This document shows, piece after piece, positions 33,201 to 46,100 of a stretch of DNA of 64,000 bases (position 1 is the first letter of the stretch; every line of letters begins with the position of its first letter). The stretch spans positions 89,285,556-89,349,555 of the forward strand of contig CM049310.1 in assembly GCA_026874595.1 (NCBI GenBank), given 5' to 3'. Source of the DNA: Sipunculus nudus (taxonomy: Eukaryota; Annelida; Sipuncula; Golfingiida; Sipunculidae). The position numbers were made by a program, and so were the translations under genes. The notes under the pieces were generated by a model. It worked only from the letters and a program-made list of their open reading frames with translations. It was not told where the DNA came from and did no database searches.

Positions 33201-36200
33201 TCTCCTTAAAAAAAGCAGAATTATACATTTCTGATTTTGATTGAACGAATTTGCTCTTTATTTTTATATTCATGTGCAGGAAGAGGCACTGTTATGTAGC
33301 CCGGGAACTAGTCTTCGTCCCTATGGGTCATAATCGTGTTTAAATTTGGGAGAATACATCATTTATGTGGTGTTTTCACAATAAGCAAAGCATAATCAAA
33401 ACGTAAACAAAGTGTAAGCAAAGGAATTAGGACTTCATAAATGAGATTTTCGACCGTTTTTTGAAGTTATAATATATTATTCAACTTGTCAGGAGGCTTA
33501 TTTATGACAGAAATCGTGTAAAACAGTAGAGATATTGTGATCAAATGAGAAAATAGGTCCCGAAAATCCATAATATCTCCTTAAAAAAAGCAGAATTATA
33601 CATTTCTGATTTTGATTGAACGAATTTGCTCTTTATTTTTATATTCATGTGCAGGAAGAGGCACTGTTATGTAGCCCGGGAACTAGTCTTCGTCCCTATG
33701 GGTCATAATCGTGTTTAAATTTTAGGAGAATACATCATTTATGTGGTGTTTTCACAATAAGCAAAGCATAATCAAAACGTAAACAAAGTGTAAGCAAAGG
33801 AATTAGGACTTCATAAATGAGATTTTCGACCGTTTTCTGAAGTTATAATGTATTATTCAACTTGTCAGGAGGCTTATTTATGACAGAAATCGTGCAAAAC
33901 ACTAGAGATATTAGGATCAAGTGAGAAAATAGGTCCCGAAAATCCATAATATCTCCTTTAAAAAAAAGTGAGAATTATACATTTCTGATTTTGATTGAAC
34001 GAATTTGCTCTTTATTTTTATATTCATGTGCACGAAGAGGCACTGTTATGTAGCCGGGGAACTAGTCTTCGTCCCTATGGGTCATAATCGTGTTTAAATT
34101 TGGGAGAATACATCATTTATGTGGTATTTTTACAATAAGCAAAGCATAAGCAAAACGTAAACAAAGTGTAAGCAAAGGAATTAGTACTTCATAAATAAGA
34201 GTTTCGACCGTTTTTTGAAGTTATAATGTATTATTCAACTTGTCAGGAGTCTTATTTATGACAGAAATCGTGCAAAACAGTAGAGATATTGTGATCAAAT
34301 GAGAAAATAGGTCCCGAAAATCCATAATATCCAATTGAGAAAAAAGCAGAATTATACATTTCTGATTTTGATTGAACGAATTTGCTCTTTATTTTTATAT
34401 TCATGTGCACGAACAGGCACTGTTATGTAGCCGGGGAACTAGTCTTCGTCCCTATGGGTCATAATCGTGTTTAAATTTGGGAGAATACATCATTTATGTG
34501 GTGTTTTTACAATAAGCTAAGCATAAGCAAAACGTAAACAAAGTGTAAGCAAAGGAATTAGGACTTCATAAATGCGATTTTCGACCGTTTTCTGAAGTTA
34601 TAATGTATTATTCGACGTGTCAGGAGTCTTATTTATGACAGAAATCGTGCAAAACAGTAGAGATATTGTGGTCAAATGAGAAAATAGGTCCCAAAAATCC
34701 ATAATATCCCATTAAGAAAAAAATCAGAATTATACATTTCTGAATTTGATTGAAAGAATTTGCTATTTATTTTTATATTCATGTGCAAGAACAGGCACTG
34801 TTATGTAGCCGGGGAATTAGTCTTCGTCCCTATGGATCATAATCGTGTTTAAATTTGGGAGAATACATAATTTATGTGGTATTTTTACAATAAGCAAAGC
34901 ATAAGCAAAACGTAAACAAAGTGTAAGCAAAGGAATTAGGACTTCATAAATAAGAGTTTCGACCGTTTTTTGAAGTTATAATGTATTATTCAACTTGTCA
35001 GGAGTCTTATTTATGACAGAAATCGTGCAAAACAGTAGAGATATTGTGATCAAATGAGAAAATAGGTCCCGAAAATCCATAATATCCAATTGAGAAAAAA
35101 GCAGAATTATACATTTCTGATTTTGATTGAACGAATTTGCTCTTTATTTTTATATTCATGTGCACGAACAGGCACTGTTATGTAGCCGGGGAACTAGTCT
35201 TCGTCCCTATGGGTCATAATCGTGTTTAAATTTGGGAGAATACATCATTTATGTGGTGTTTTTACAATAAGCAAAGCATAAGCAAAACGTAAACAAAGTG
35301 TAAGCAAAGGAATTAGGACTTCATAAATGCGATTTTCGACCGTTTTCTGAAGTTATAATGTATTATTCGACGTGTCAGGAGTCTTATTTATGACAGAAAT
35401 CGTGCAAAACAGTAGAGATATTGTGGTCAAATGAGAAAATAGGTCCCAAAAATCCATAATATCCCATTAAGAAAAAAATCAGAATTATACATTTCTGAAT
35501 TTGATTGAAAGAATTTGCTATGTATTTTTATATTCATGTGCAAGAACAGGCACTGTTATGTAGCCGGGGAATTAGTCTTCGTCCCTATGGATCATAATCG
35601 TGTTTAAATTTGGGAGAATACATAATTTATGTGGTATTTTTACAATAAGCAAAGCATAAGCAAAACGTAAACAAAGTGTAAGCAAAGGAATTAGGACTTC
35701 ATAAATGAGATTTTCGACCATTTTTTGAAGTTATAATGTATTATTCAACTTGTCAGGAGGCTTATTTATGACAGAAATCGTGCAAAACACTAGAGATATT
35801 GTGATCAAGTGTGAAAATAGGTTCCGAAAATCCATAATATCTCCTTTAAAAAAAGGCAGAATTATACATTTCTGATTTTGATTGAACGAATTTGCTCTTT
35901 ATTTTTATATTCATGTGCACGAACAGGCACTGTTATGTAGCCGGGGAACTAGTCTTCGTCCCTATGGGTCATAATCGTGTTTAAATTTGGGAGAATACAT
36001 CATTTATGTGGTATTTTTACAATTAGCAAAGCATAATCAAAACGTAAACAAAGTGTAAGCAAAGGAATTATGACTTCATAAATGCGATTTTCGACCGTTT
36101 TCTGAAGTTATAATGTTTTATTCAACTTGTCAGGAGTCTTATTTATGACAGAAATCGTGCAAAACACTAGAGATATTGTGATCAAATGAGAAAATAGGTT

Positions 36201-39200
36201 CCGAAAATCCATAATATCTCCTTTAAAAAAAGGCAGAATTATACATTTCTGATTTTGATTGAACGAATTTGCTCTTTATTTTTATATTCATGTGCACGAA
36301 CAGGCACTGTTATGTAGCCGGGGAACTAGTCTTCGTCCCTATGGGTCATAATCGTGTATAAATTTGGGAGAATACATCATTTATGTGGTGTTTTCACAAT
36401 AAGCAAAGCACAATCAAAACGTAAACAAAGTGTTAGCAAAGGAATTAGCACTTCATAAATGAGATTTTCTACCGTTTTTTGAAGTTATAATGTATTATTA
36501 GACGTGTAAGGAGTCTCATTTATTACAGAAATCGTGCAAAACAGTAGAGATATTGTGGTCAAATGAGAAAATAGGTCCCAAAAATCCCTAATATCCCATT
36601 AAGAAAAAAAATCAGAATTATACATTTCTGATTTTGATTGAACGAATTTGCTCTTTATTTTTATATTCATGTGCACGAACAGGCACTGTTATGTAACCCG
36701 GGAACTAGTCTTCGTCCCTATGGGTCAAAATCGTGTTTAAATTTAGAAGAATACATCATTTATGTGGTGTTTTCACAATAAGCAAAGCACAAGCAAAACG
36801 TAAACATAGTGTAAGCAAAGGAATTAGGACTTCATAAATGAGATTTTCGACCGTTTTTTGAAGTTATAATGTATTATTCGACGTGTCATGAGGCATATTT
36901 ATGACAGAAATCGTGCAAAACAGTAGAGATATTGTGGTCAAATGAGAAAATAGGTCCCAAAAATCCCTAATATCCCATTAAGAAAAAAAATCAGAATTAT
37001 ACATTTCTGATTTTGATTGAACGAATTTGCTCTTTATTTTTATATTCATGTGCACGAACAGGCACTGTTATGTAACCCGGGAACTAGTCTTCGTCCCTAT
37101 GGGTCAAAATCGTGTTTAAATTTAGAAGAATACATCATTTATGTGGTGTTTTCACAATAAGCAAAGCACAAGCAAAACGTAAACAAAGTGTAAACAAAGG
37201 AATTAGGACTTCATGAATGCGACCTTTGACCGTTTTCTGAAGTTATAATGTATTATTCAACTTGTCAGGAGGCTTATTTATGACAGAAATCGTGCAAAAC
37301 ACTAGAGATATTGTGATCAAGTGAGAAAATAGGTTCCGAAAATCCATAATATCTCCTTTAAAAAAAGGCAGAATTATACATTTCTGATTTTGATTGAACG
37401 AATTTGCTCTTTATTTTTATATTCATGTGCACGAACAGGCACTGTTATGTAGCCGGGGAACTAGTCTTCGTCCCTATGGGTCATAATCGTGTTTAAATTT
37501 GGGAGAATACATCATTTATGTGGTATTTTTACAATTAGCAAAGCATAATCAAAACGTAAACAAAGTGTAAGCAAAGGAATTATGACTTCATAAATGCGAT
37601 TTTCGACCGTTTTCTGAAGTTATAATGTATTATTCAACTTGTCAGGAGTCTTATTTATGACAGAAATCGTGCAAAACACTAGAGATATTGTGATCAAATG
37701 AGAAAATAGGTTCCGAAAATCCATAATATCTCCTTTAAAAAAAGCAGAATTATACATTTCTGATTTTGATTGAACGAATTTGCTCTTTATTTTTATATTC
37801 ATGTGCACGAACAGGCACTGTTATGTAGCCGGGGAACTAGTCTTCGTCCCTATGGGTCATAATCGTGTATAAATTTGGGAGAATACATCATTTATGTGGT
37901 GTTTTCACAATAAGCAAAGCACAATCAAAACGTAAACAAAGTGTTAGCAAAGGAATTAGCACTTCATAAATGAGATTTTCTACCGTTTTTTGAAGTTATA
38001 ATGTATTATTAGACGTGTAAGGAGTCTCATTAATTACAGAAATCGTGCAAAACAGTAGAGATATTGTGGTCAAATGAGAAAATAGGTCCCAAAAATCCCT
38101 AATATCCCATTAAGAAAAAAAATCAGAATTATACATTTCTGATTTTGATTGAACGAATTTGCTCTTTATTTTTATATTCATGTGCACGAACAGGCACTGT
38201 TATGTAACCCGGGAACTAGTCTTCGTCCCTATGGGTCAAAATCGTGTTTAAATTTAGAAGAATACATCATTTATGTGGTGTTTTCACAATAAGCAAAGCA
38301 CAAGCAAAACGTAAACATAGTGTAAGCAAAGGAATTAGGACTTCATAAATGAGATTTTCGACCGTTTTTTGAAGTTATAATGTATTATTCGACGTGTCAT
38401 GAGGCATATTTATGACAGAAATCGTGCAAAACAGTAGAGATATTGTGGTCAAATGAGAAAATAGGTCCCAAAAATCCCTAATATCCCATTAAGAAAAAAA
38501 ATCAGAATTATACATTTCTGATTTTGATTGAACGAATTTGCTCTTTATTTTTATATTCATGTGCACGAACAGGCACTGTTATGTAACCCGGGAACTAGTC
38601 TTCGTCCCTATGGGTCAAAATCGTGTTTAAATTTAGAAGAATACATCATTTATGTGGTGTTTTCACAATAAGCAAAGCACAAGCAAAACGTAAACAAAGT
38701 GTAAACAAAGGAATTAGGACTTCATGAATGCGACTTTTGACCGTTTTCTGAAGTTATAATGTATTATTCAACTTGTCAGGAGGCTTATTTATGACAGAAA
38801 TCGTGCAAAACACTAGAGATATTGTGATCAAGTGAGAAAATAGGTTCCGAAAATCCATAATATCTCCTTTAAAAAAAGGCAGAATTATACATTTCTGATT
38901 TTGATTGAACGAATTTGCTCTTTATTTTTATATTCATGTGCACGAACAGGCACTGTTATGTAGCCGGGGAACTAGTCTTCGTCCCTATGGGTCATAATCG
39001 TGTTTAAATTTGGGAGAATACATCATTTATGTGGTATTTTTACAATTAGCAAAGCATAATCAAAACGTAAACAAAGTGTAAGCAAAGGAATTATGACTTC
39101 ATAAATGCGATTTTCGACCGTTTTCTGAAGTTATAATGTATTATTCAACTTGTCAGGAGTCTTATTTATGACAGAAATCGTGCAAAACACTAGAGATATT

Positions 39201-40116
39201 GTGATCAAATGAGAAAATAGGTTCCGAAAATCCATAATATCTCCTTTAAAAAAAGCAGAATTATACATTTCTGATTTTGATTGAACGAATTTGCTCTTTA
39301 TTTTTATATTCATGTGCACGAACAGGCACTGTTATGTAGCCGGGGAACTAGTCTTCGTCCCTATGGGTCATAATCGTGTATAAATTTGGGAGAATACATC
39401 ATTTATGTGGTGTTTTCACAATAAGCAAAGCATAATCAAAACGTAAACAAAGTGTAAGCAAAGGAATTAGGACTTCAAAAATGAGATTTTCGACCGTTTT
39501 CTGAAGTTATAATGTATTATTCGACGTATCAGGAGTCTTATTTATGACAGAAATCGTGCAAAACAGTAGAGATATTGTGATCAAAAGAGAAAATAGGTCC
39601 AAAAAATCCAAAATATCCCATTAAGAAAAAAATCAGAATTATACATTTCTGATTTTGATTGAACGAATTTGCTCTTTATTTTTATATTCATGTGCAAGAA
39701 CAGGCACTGTTATGTAGCCGGGGAAATAGTCTTCGTCCCTATGGGTCATAATCGTGTTTAAATTTGGGGGAATACATCATTTATGTGGTGTTTTTACAAT
39801 AAGCAAAGCATAAGCAAAACGTAAACAAAGTGTAAGCAAAGGAATTAGGACTTCATAAATGCGATTTTCGACCGTTTTCTGAAGTTATAATGTATTATTC
39901 GACGTGTCAGGAGTCTTATTTATGACAGAAATCGTGCAAAACACTAGAGATTTTGTAGTCAAATGAGAAAATAGGTCCCAACAATCCATAATATCCCATT
40001 AAGAAAAAAATCAGAATTATACATTTCTGATTTTGATTGAACGAATTCGCTATTTATTTTTATATTCATGTGCACGAACAGGCACTGTTATGTAGCCCGG
40101 GAACTAGTCTTCGTCC
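24277..40116 (+). repeat. higher-order block, copy 1 (about 42 monomers)
   Basis: This 15.84-kb stretch begins with a monomer carrying CCCTATGTGTTATAATCG and TATATTTTGGAG. It contains rare variants that recur in the same order in copy 2: a 3-bp loss giving GGACCATAAATG (27,779), CACCTGAGATATTAGG (30,131), ATTTTAGGAG (33,720) and CAAGTGTGAAAATAGG (35,808). It includes a 4-monomer tandem repeat that copy 2 lacks (36.1-39.1 kb). Confidence 0.85.
36100..39130 (+). repeat. tandem 4-monomer repeat (1,511 bp) inside copy 1
   Basis: The monomer order around 36,110 recurs at 37,620 and 39,131, a step of 1,511 bp. CACAATCAAAACG with TTAGCACTTC, AGAAGAATACATC and GAATGCGACTTTTGACC (GACCTTTGACC in one copy) recur in order. 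Copy 2 of the larger block has a single pass, so this is a gain in copy 1 or a loss in copy 2. Confidence 0.8.
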
Positions 40117-43100
40117 CTATGTGTTATAATCGTGTTTATATTTTGGAGAATACATCATTTATGTGGTATTTTTACAATAAGCAAAGCATAAGCAAAACGT
40201 AAACAAAGTGTAAGCAAAGGAATAAGGTCTTCATAAATGCGATTTTTGACCGTTTTCTGAAGTTATAATGTATTATTCAACTTGTCAGGAGGCTTATTTA
40301 TGACAGAAATCGTGCAAAACACTATAGATATTGTGCTCAAGTGAGAAAATAGGTCCCGAAAATCCATAATATCTCCTTAAAAAAAAAGGCAGAATTATAC
40401 ATTTCTGATTTTGATTGAACGAATTTGCTCTTTATTTTTATAATCATGTGCACGAACAGGCACTGTTATGTAGCCCGGGAATTAGTCTTCGTCCCTATGG
40501 GTCATAATCGTGTTTAAATTTGAGAGAATATATATTTTTTGGTGTTTTTACAATAAGCAAAGCATAAGCAAAAATTAAACAAAGTGTTAGCAAAGGAATT
40601 AGGACTTCATAAATGAGATTTTCTACCATTTTTTGAAGTTATAATGTATTATTAGACGTGTCAGGAGTCTTATTTATGACAGAAATCGTGCAAAACACTA
40701 GAGATATTGTGATCAAGTGAGAAAATAGGTCCCGAAATCCATAATATCTCCTTAAAAAAATGCAGAATTATACATTTCTTATTTTGATTGAACGAATTTG
40801 CTCTTTATTTTTATATTCATGCGCACGAACAGGCACTGTTATGTAACCCGGGAATTAGTCTTCGTCCCTATGGGTCATAATCGTGTTTAAATTTGAGAGA
40901 ATACATAATTTTTTGGTGTTTTTACAATAAGCAAAGCATAAGCAAAACGTAAACAAAGTGTAAGCAAAGGAATTAGGACTTCATAAATGAGATTTTCGAC
41001 CGGTTTTAGAAGGTATAATGTATTTTTAGACGTGTCAGGAGTCTTATTTATGACAGAAATCGTGCAAAATACTAGAGATATTGTGATCAAGTGAGAAAAT
41101 AGGTCCCGAAATCCATAATATCTCCTTAAAAAAATGCAGAATTATACATTTCTTATTTTGATTGAACGAATTTGCTCTTTATTTTTATATTCATGCGCAC
41201 GAACAGGCACTGTTATGTAACCCGGGAATTAGTCTTCGTCCCTATGGGTCATAATCGTGTTTAAATTTGAGAGAATACATAATTTTTTGGTGTTTTTACA
41301 ATAAGCAAAGCATAAGCAAAACGTAAACAAAGTGTAAGCAAAGGAATTAGGACTTCATAAATGAGATTTTCGACCGGTTTTAGAAGGTATAATGTATTAT
41401 TAGATGTGTCAGGAGTCTTATTTATTACAGAAATCGTGCAAAACACTAGAGATATTGTGATCAAGTGAGAAAATAGGTCCCGAAATCCATAATATCTCCT
41501 TAAAAAAATGCAGAATTATACATTTCTTATTTTGATTGAACGAATTTGCTCTTTATTTTTATATTCATGCGCACGAACAGGCACTGTTATGTAACCCGGG
41601 AATTAGTCTTCGTCCCTATGGGTCATAATCGTGTTTAAATTTGAGAGAATACATAATTTTTTGGTGTTTTTACAATAAGCAAAGCATAAGCAAAACGTAA
41701 ACAAAGTGTAAGCAAAGGAATTAGGACTTCATAAATGAGATTTTCGACCGGTTTTAGAAGGTATAATGTATTATTAGATGTGTCAGGAGTCTTATTTATT
41801 ACAGAAATCGTGCAAAACAGTAGAGATATTGTGGTCAAATGAGAAAATAGGTCCCGAAAATCCATAATATCCAATTGAGAAAAAAGCAGAATTATACATT
41901 TCTGATTTTGATTGAACGAATTTGCTCTTTTTTTTTATTCATGTGCACGAACAGGCACTGTTATGTAGCCCGGGAATTAGTCTTCGTCCCTATGGGTCAT
42001 AATCGTGTTTATATTTGAGAGAATACATCATTTTTTGGTGTTTTTACAATAAGCAAAGCATAAGCAAAAATTAAACAAAGTGTTAGCAAAGGAATTAGCA
42101 CTTCATAAATGAGATTTTCTACCGTTTTTTGAAGTTATAATGTATTATTAGACGTGTCAGGAGTCTCATTTATTACAGAAATCGTGCAAAACAGTAGAGA
42201 TATTGTGGTCAAATGAGAAAATAGGTCCCGAAAATCCATAATATCCAATTGAGAAAAAAGCAGAATTATACATTTCTGATTTTGATTGAACGAATTTGCT
42301 CTTTATTTTTATATTCATGTGCACGAACAGGCACTGTTATGTAGCCCGGGAAATAGTCTTCGTCCCTATGTGTTATAATCGTGTTTATATTTTGGAGAAT
42401 ACATCATTTATGTGGTATTTTTACAATAAGCAAAGCATAAGCAAAACGTAAACAAAGTGTAAGCAAAGGAATTAGGACTTCATAAATGAGATTTTCGACC
42501 GTTTTTTGAAGTTATAATGTATTATTCGACGTGTCATGAGGCATATTTATGACAGAAATCGTGCAAAACAGTAGAGATATTGTGGTCAAATGAGAAAATA
42601 GGTCCCAAAAATCCCTAATATCCCATTAAGAAAAAAAATCAGAATTATACATTTCTGATTTTGATTGAACGAATTTGCTCTTTATTTTTATATTCATGTG
42701 CACGAACAGGCACTGTTATGTAACCCGGGAACTAGTCTTCGTCCCTATGGGTCAAAATCGTGTTTAAATTTAGAAGAATACATCATTTATGTGGTGTTTT
42801 CACAATAAGCAAAGCACAAGCAAAACGTAAACAAAGTGTAAACAAAGGAATAAGGACTTCATGAATGCGACTTTTGACCGTTTTCTGAAGTTATAATGTA
42901 TTATTCAACTTGTCAGGAGGCTTATTTATGACAGAAATCGTGCAAAACACTAGAGATATTGTGATCAAGTGAGAAAATAGGTTCCGAAAATCCATAATAT
43001 CTCCTTTAAAAAAAGGCAGAATTATACATTTCTGATTTTGATTGAACGAATTTGCTCTTTATTTTTATATTCATGTGCACGAACAGGCACTGTTATGTAG

Positions 43101-46100
43101 CCGGGGAACTAGTCTTCGTCCCTATGGGTCATAATCGTGTTTAAATTTGGGAGAATACATCATTTATGTGGTATTTTTACAATTAGCAAAGCATAATCAA
43201 AACGTAAACAAAGTGTAAGCAAAGGAATTATGACTTCATAAATGCGATTTTCGACCGTTTTCTGAAGTTATAATGTATTATTCAACTAGTCAGGTGTCTT
43301 ATTTATGACAGAAATCGTGCAAAACACTAGAGATATTGTGATCAAATGAGAAAATAGGTTCCGAAAATCCATAATATCTCCTTTAAAAAAAGCAGAATTA
43401 TACATTTCTGATTTTGATTGAACGAATTTGCTCTTTATTTTTATATTCATGTGCACGAACAGGCACTGTTATGTAGCCGGGGAACTAGTCTTCGTCCCTA
43501 TAGGTCATAATCGTGTATAAATTTGGGAGAATACATCATTTATGTGGTGTTTTCACAATAAGCAAAGCATAATCAAAACGTAAACAAAGTGTAAGCAAAG
43601 GAATTAGGACTTCAAAAATGAGATTTTCGTCCGTTTTCTGAAGTTATAATGTATTATTCGACGTATCAGGAGTCTTATTTATGACAGAAATCGTGCAAAA
43701 CAGTAGAGATATTGTGATCAAATGAGAAAATAGGTCCAAAAAATCCAAAATATCCCATTAAAAAAAAATCAGAATTATACATTTCTGATTTTGATTGAAC
43801 GAATTTGCTCTTTATTTTTATATTCATGTGCACGAACAGGCACTGTTATGTAGCCGGGGAAATAGTCTTCGTCCCTATGGGTCATAATCGTGTTTAAATT
43901 TGGGGGAATACATCATTTATGTCGTGTTTTTACAATAAGCAAAGCATAAGCAAAACGTAAACAAAGTGTAAGCAAAGGAATTAGGACCATAAATGCGATT
44001 TTCGACCGTTTTCTGAAGTTATAATGTATTATTCGACGTGTCAGGAGTCTTATTTATGACAGAAATCGTGCAAAACACTCGAGATATTGTAGTCAAATGA
44101 GAAAATAGGTCCCAACAATCCATAATATCCCATTAAGAAAAAAATAAGAATTATACATTTCTGATTTTGATTGAACGAATTTGCTATTTATTTTTATATT
44201 CATGTGCACGAACAGGCACTGTTATGTAGCCCGGGAACTAGTCTTCGTCCCTATGGGTCATAATCGTGTTTAAATTTGGGAGAATACATCATTTATGTGG
44301 TGTTTTTACAATAAGGAAAGCATAAGCAAAACGTAAACAAAGTGTAAGCAAAGGAATTAGGACTTCATAAATGCGATTTTCGACCGTTTTCTGAAGTTAT
44401 ATTGTATTATTCGACGTGTCAGAAGTCTTATTTATGACAGAAATCGTGCAAAACAGTAGAGATATTGTGGTCAAATGAGAAAATGGGTCCCAAAAATCCA
44501 TAATATCCCATTAAGAAAAAAATCAGAATTATACATTTTTGATTTTGATTGAACGAAATTGCTATTTATTTTTATATTCATGTGCACGAACAGGCACTGT
44601 TATGTAGCCGGGGAACTAGTTTTCGTCCCTATGGGTTATAATCGTGTTTAAATTTGGGAGAATACATCATTTATGTGGTATTTTTACAATAAGCAAAGCA
44701 TAAGCAAAACGTAAACAAAGTGTAAGCAAAGGAATTAGGACTTCATAAATGAGATTGTCGACCGTTTTTTGAAGTTATAATGTATTATTCGACGTGTCAG
44801 GAGTCTTATTTATGACAGAAATCGTGCATAACTGTAGAGATATTGTGGTCAAATGAGAAAATAGGTCCCAAAAATCCATAATATCCCATTAAGAAAAAAA
44901 TCAGAATTATCCATTTCTGAATTTGATTGAACGAATTTGCTATTTATTTTTATATTCATGTGCACGAACAGGCACTGTTATGTAGCCGGGGAACTAGTCT
45001 TCGTCCCTATGGGTCATAATCGTGTTTAATTTTGGGAGAATACATCATTTATGTGGTGTTTTTACAATAAGGAAAGCATAAGCAAAACGTAAACAAAGTG
45101 TAAGCAAAGGAATTAGGACTTCATAAATGCGATTTTCGACCGTTTTCTGAAGTTATATTGTATTATTCGACGTGTCAGAAGTCTTATTTATGACAGAAAT
45201 CGTGCAAAACAGTAGAGATATTGTGGTCAAATGAGAAAATAGGTCCCAAAAATCCATAATATCCCAATAAGAAAAAAATCAGAATTATACATTTTTAATT
45301 TTGATTGAACGAATTTGCTATTTATTTTTATATTCATGTGCACGAACAGGCACTGTAATGTAGCCGGGGAACTAGTCTTTGTCCCTAGGGGTCTTAATCG
45401 TGTTTAAATTTGGGAGAATACATCATTTATGTGGTATTTTTACAATAAGCAAAGCATAAGCAAAACGTAAACAAAGTGTAAGCAAAGGAATTAGGACTTC
45501 ATAAATGAGATTTTCGACCGTTTTTTGAAGTTATAATGTATTATTCGACGTTTCAGGAGTCTTATTTATGACAGAAATCGTGCATAACTGTAGAGATATT
45601 GTGGTCAAATGAGAAAATAGGTCCCAAAAATCCATAATATCCCATTAAGAAAAAAATCAGAATTATACATTTGTGAATTTGATTGAAAGAATTTGCTATT
45701 TATTTTTATATTCATGTGCACGAACAGGCACTGTTATGTAGCCGGGGAACTATTCTTCATCCCTATGGGTCAAAATCGTGTTTAAATTTGGGAGAATACA
45801 TCATTTATGTGGTGTTTTTACAATAAGCAAAGCATAAGCAAAACGTAAACAAAGTGTAAGCAAAGGAATTAGGACTTCATAAATGAGATTTTCGACCGTT
45901 TTTTGAAGTTATAATGTATTATTCAACTTGTCAGGAGTCTCATTTATGACAGAAATCGTGCAAAACAGTAGAGATATTGTGATCAAATGAGAAAATAGGT
46001 CCCGGAAATCCATAATATCTCCTTAAAAAAAGCAGAATTATACATTTCTGATTTTGATTGAACGAATTTGCTCTTTATTTTTATATTCATGTGCAGGAAG

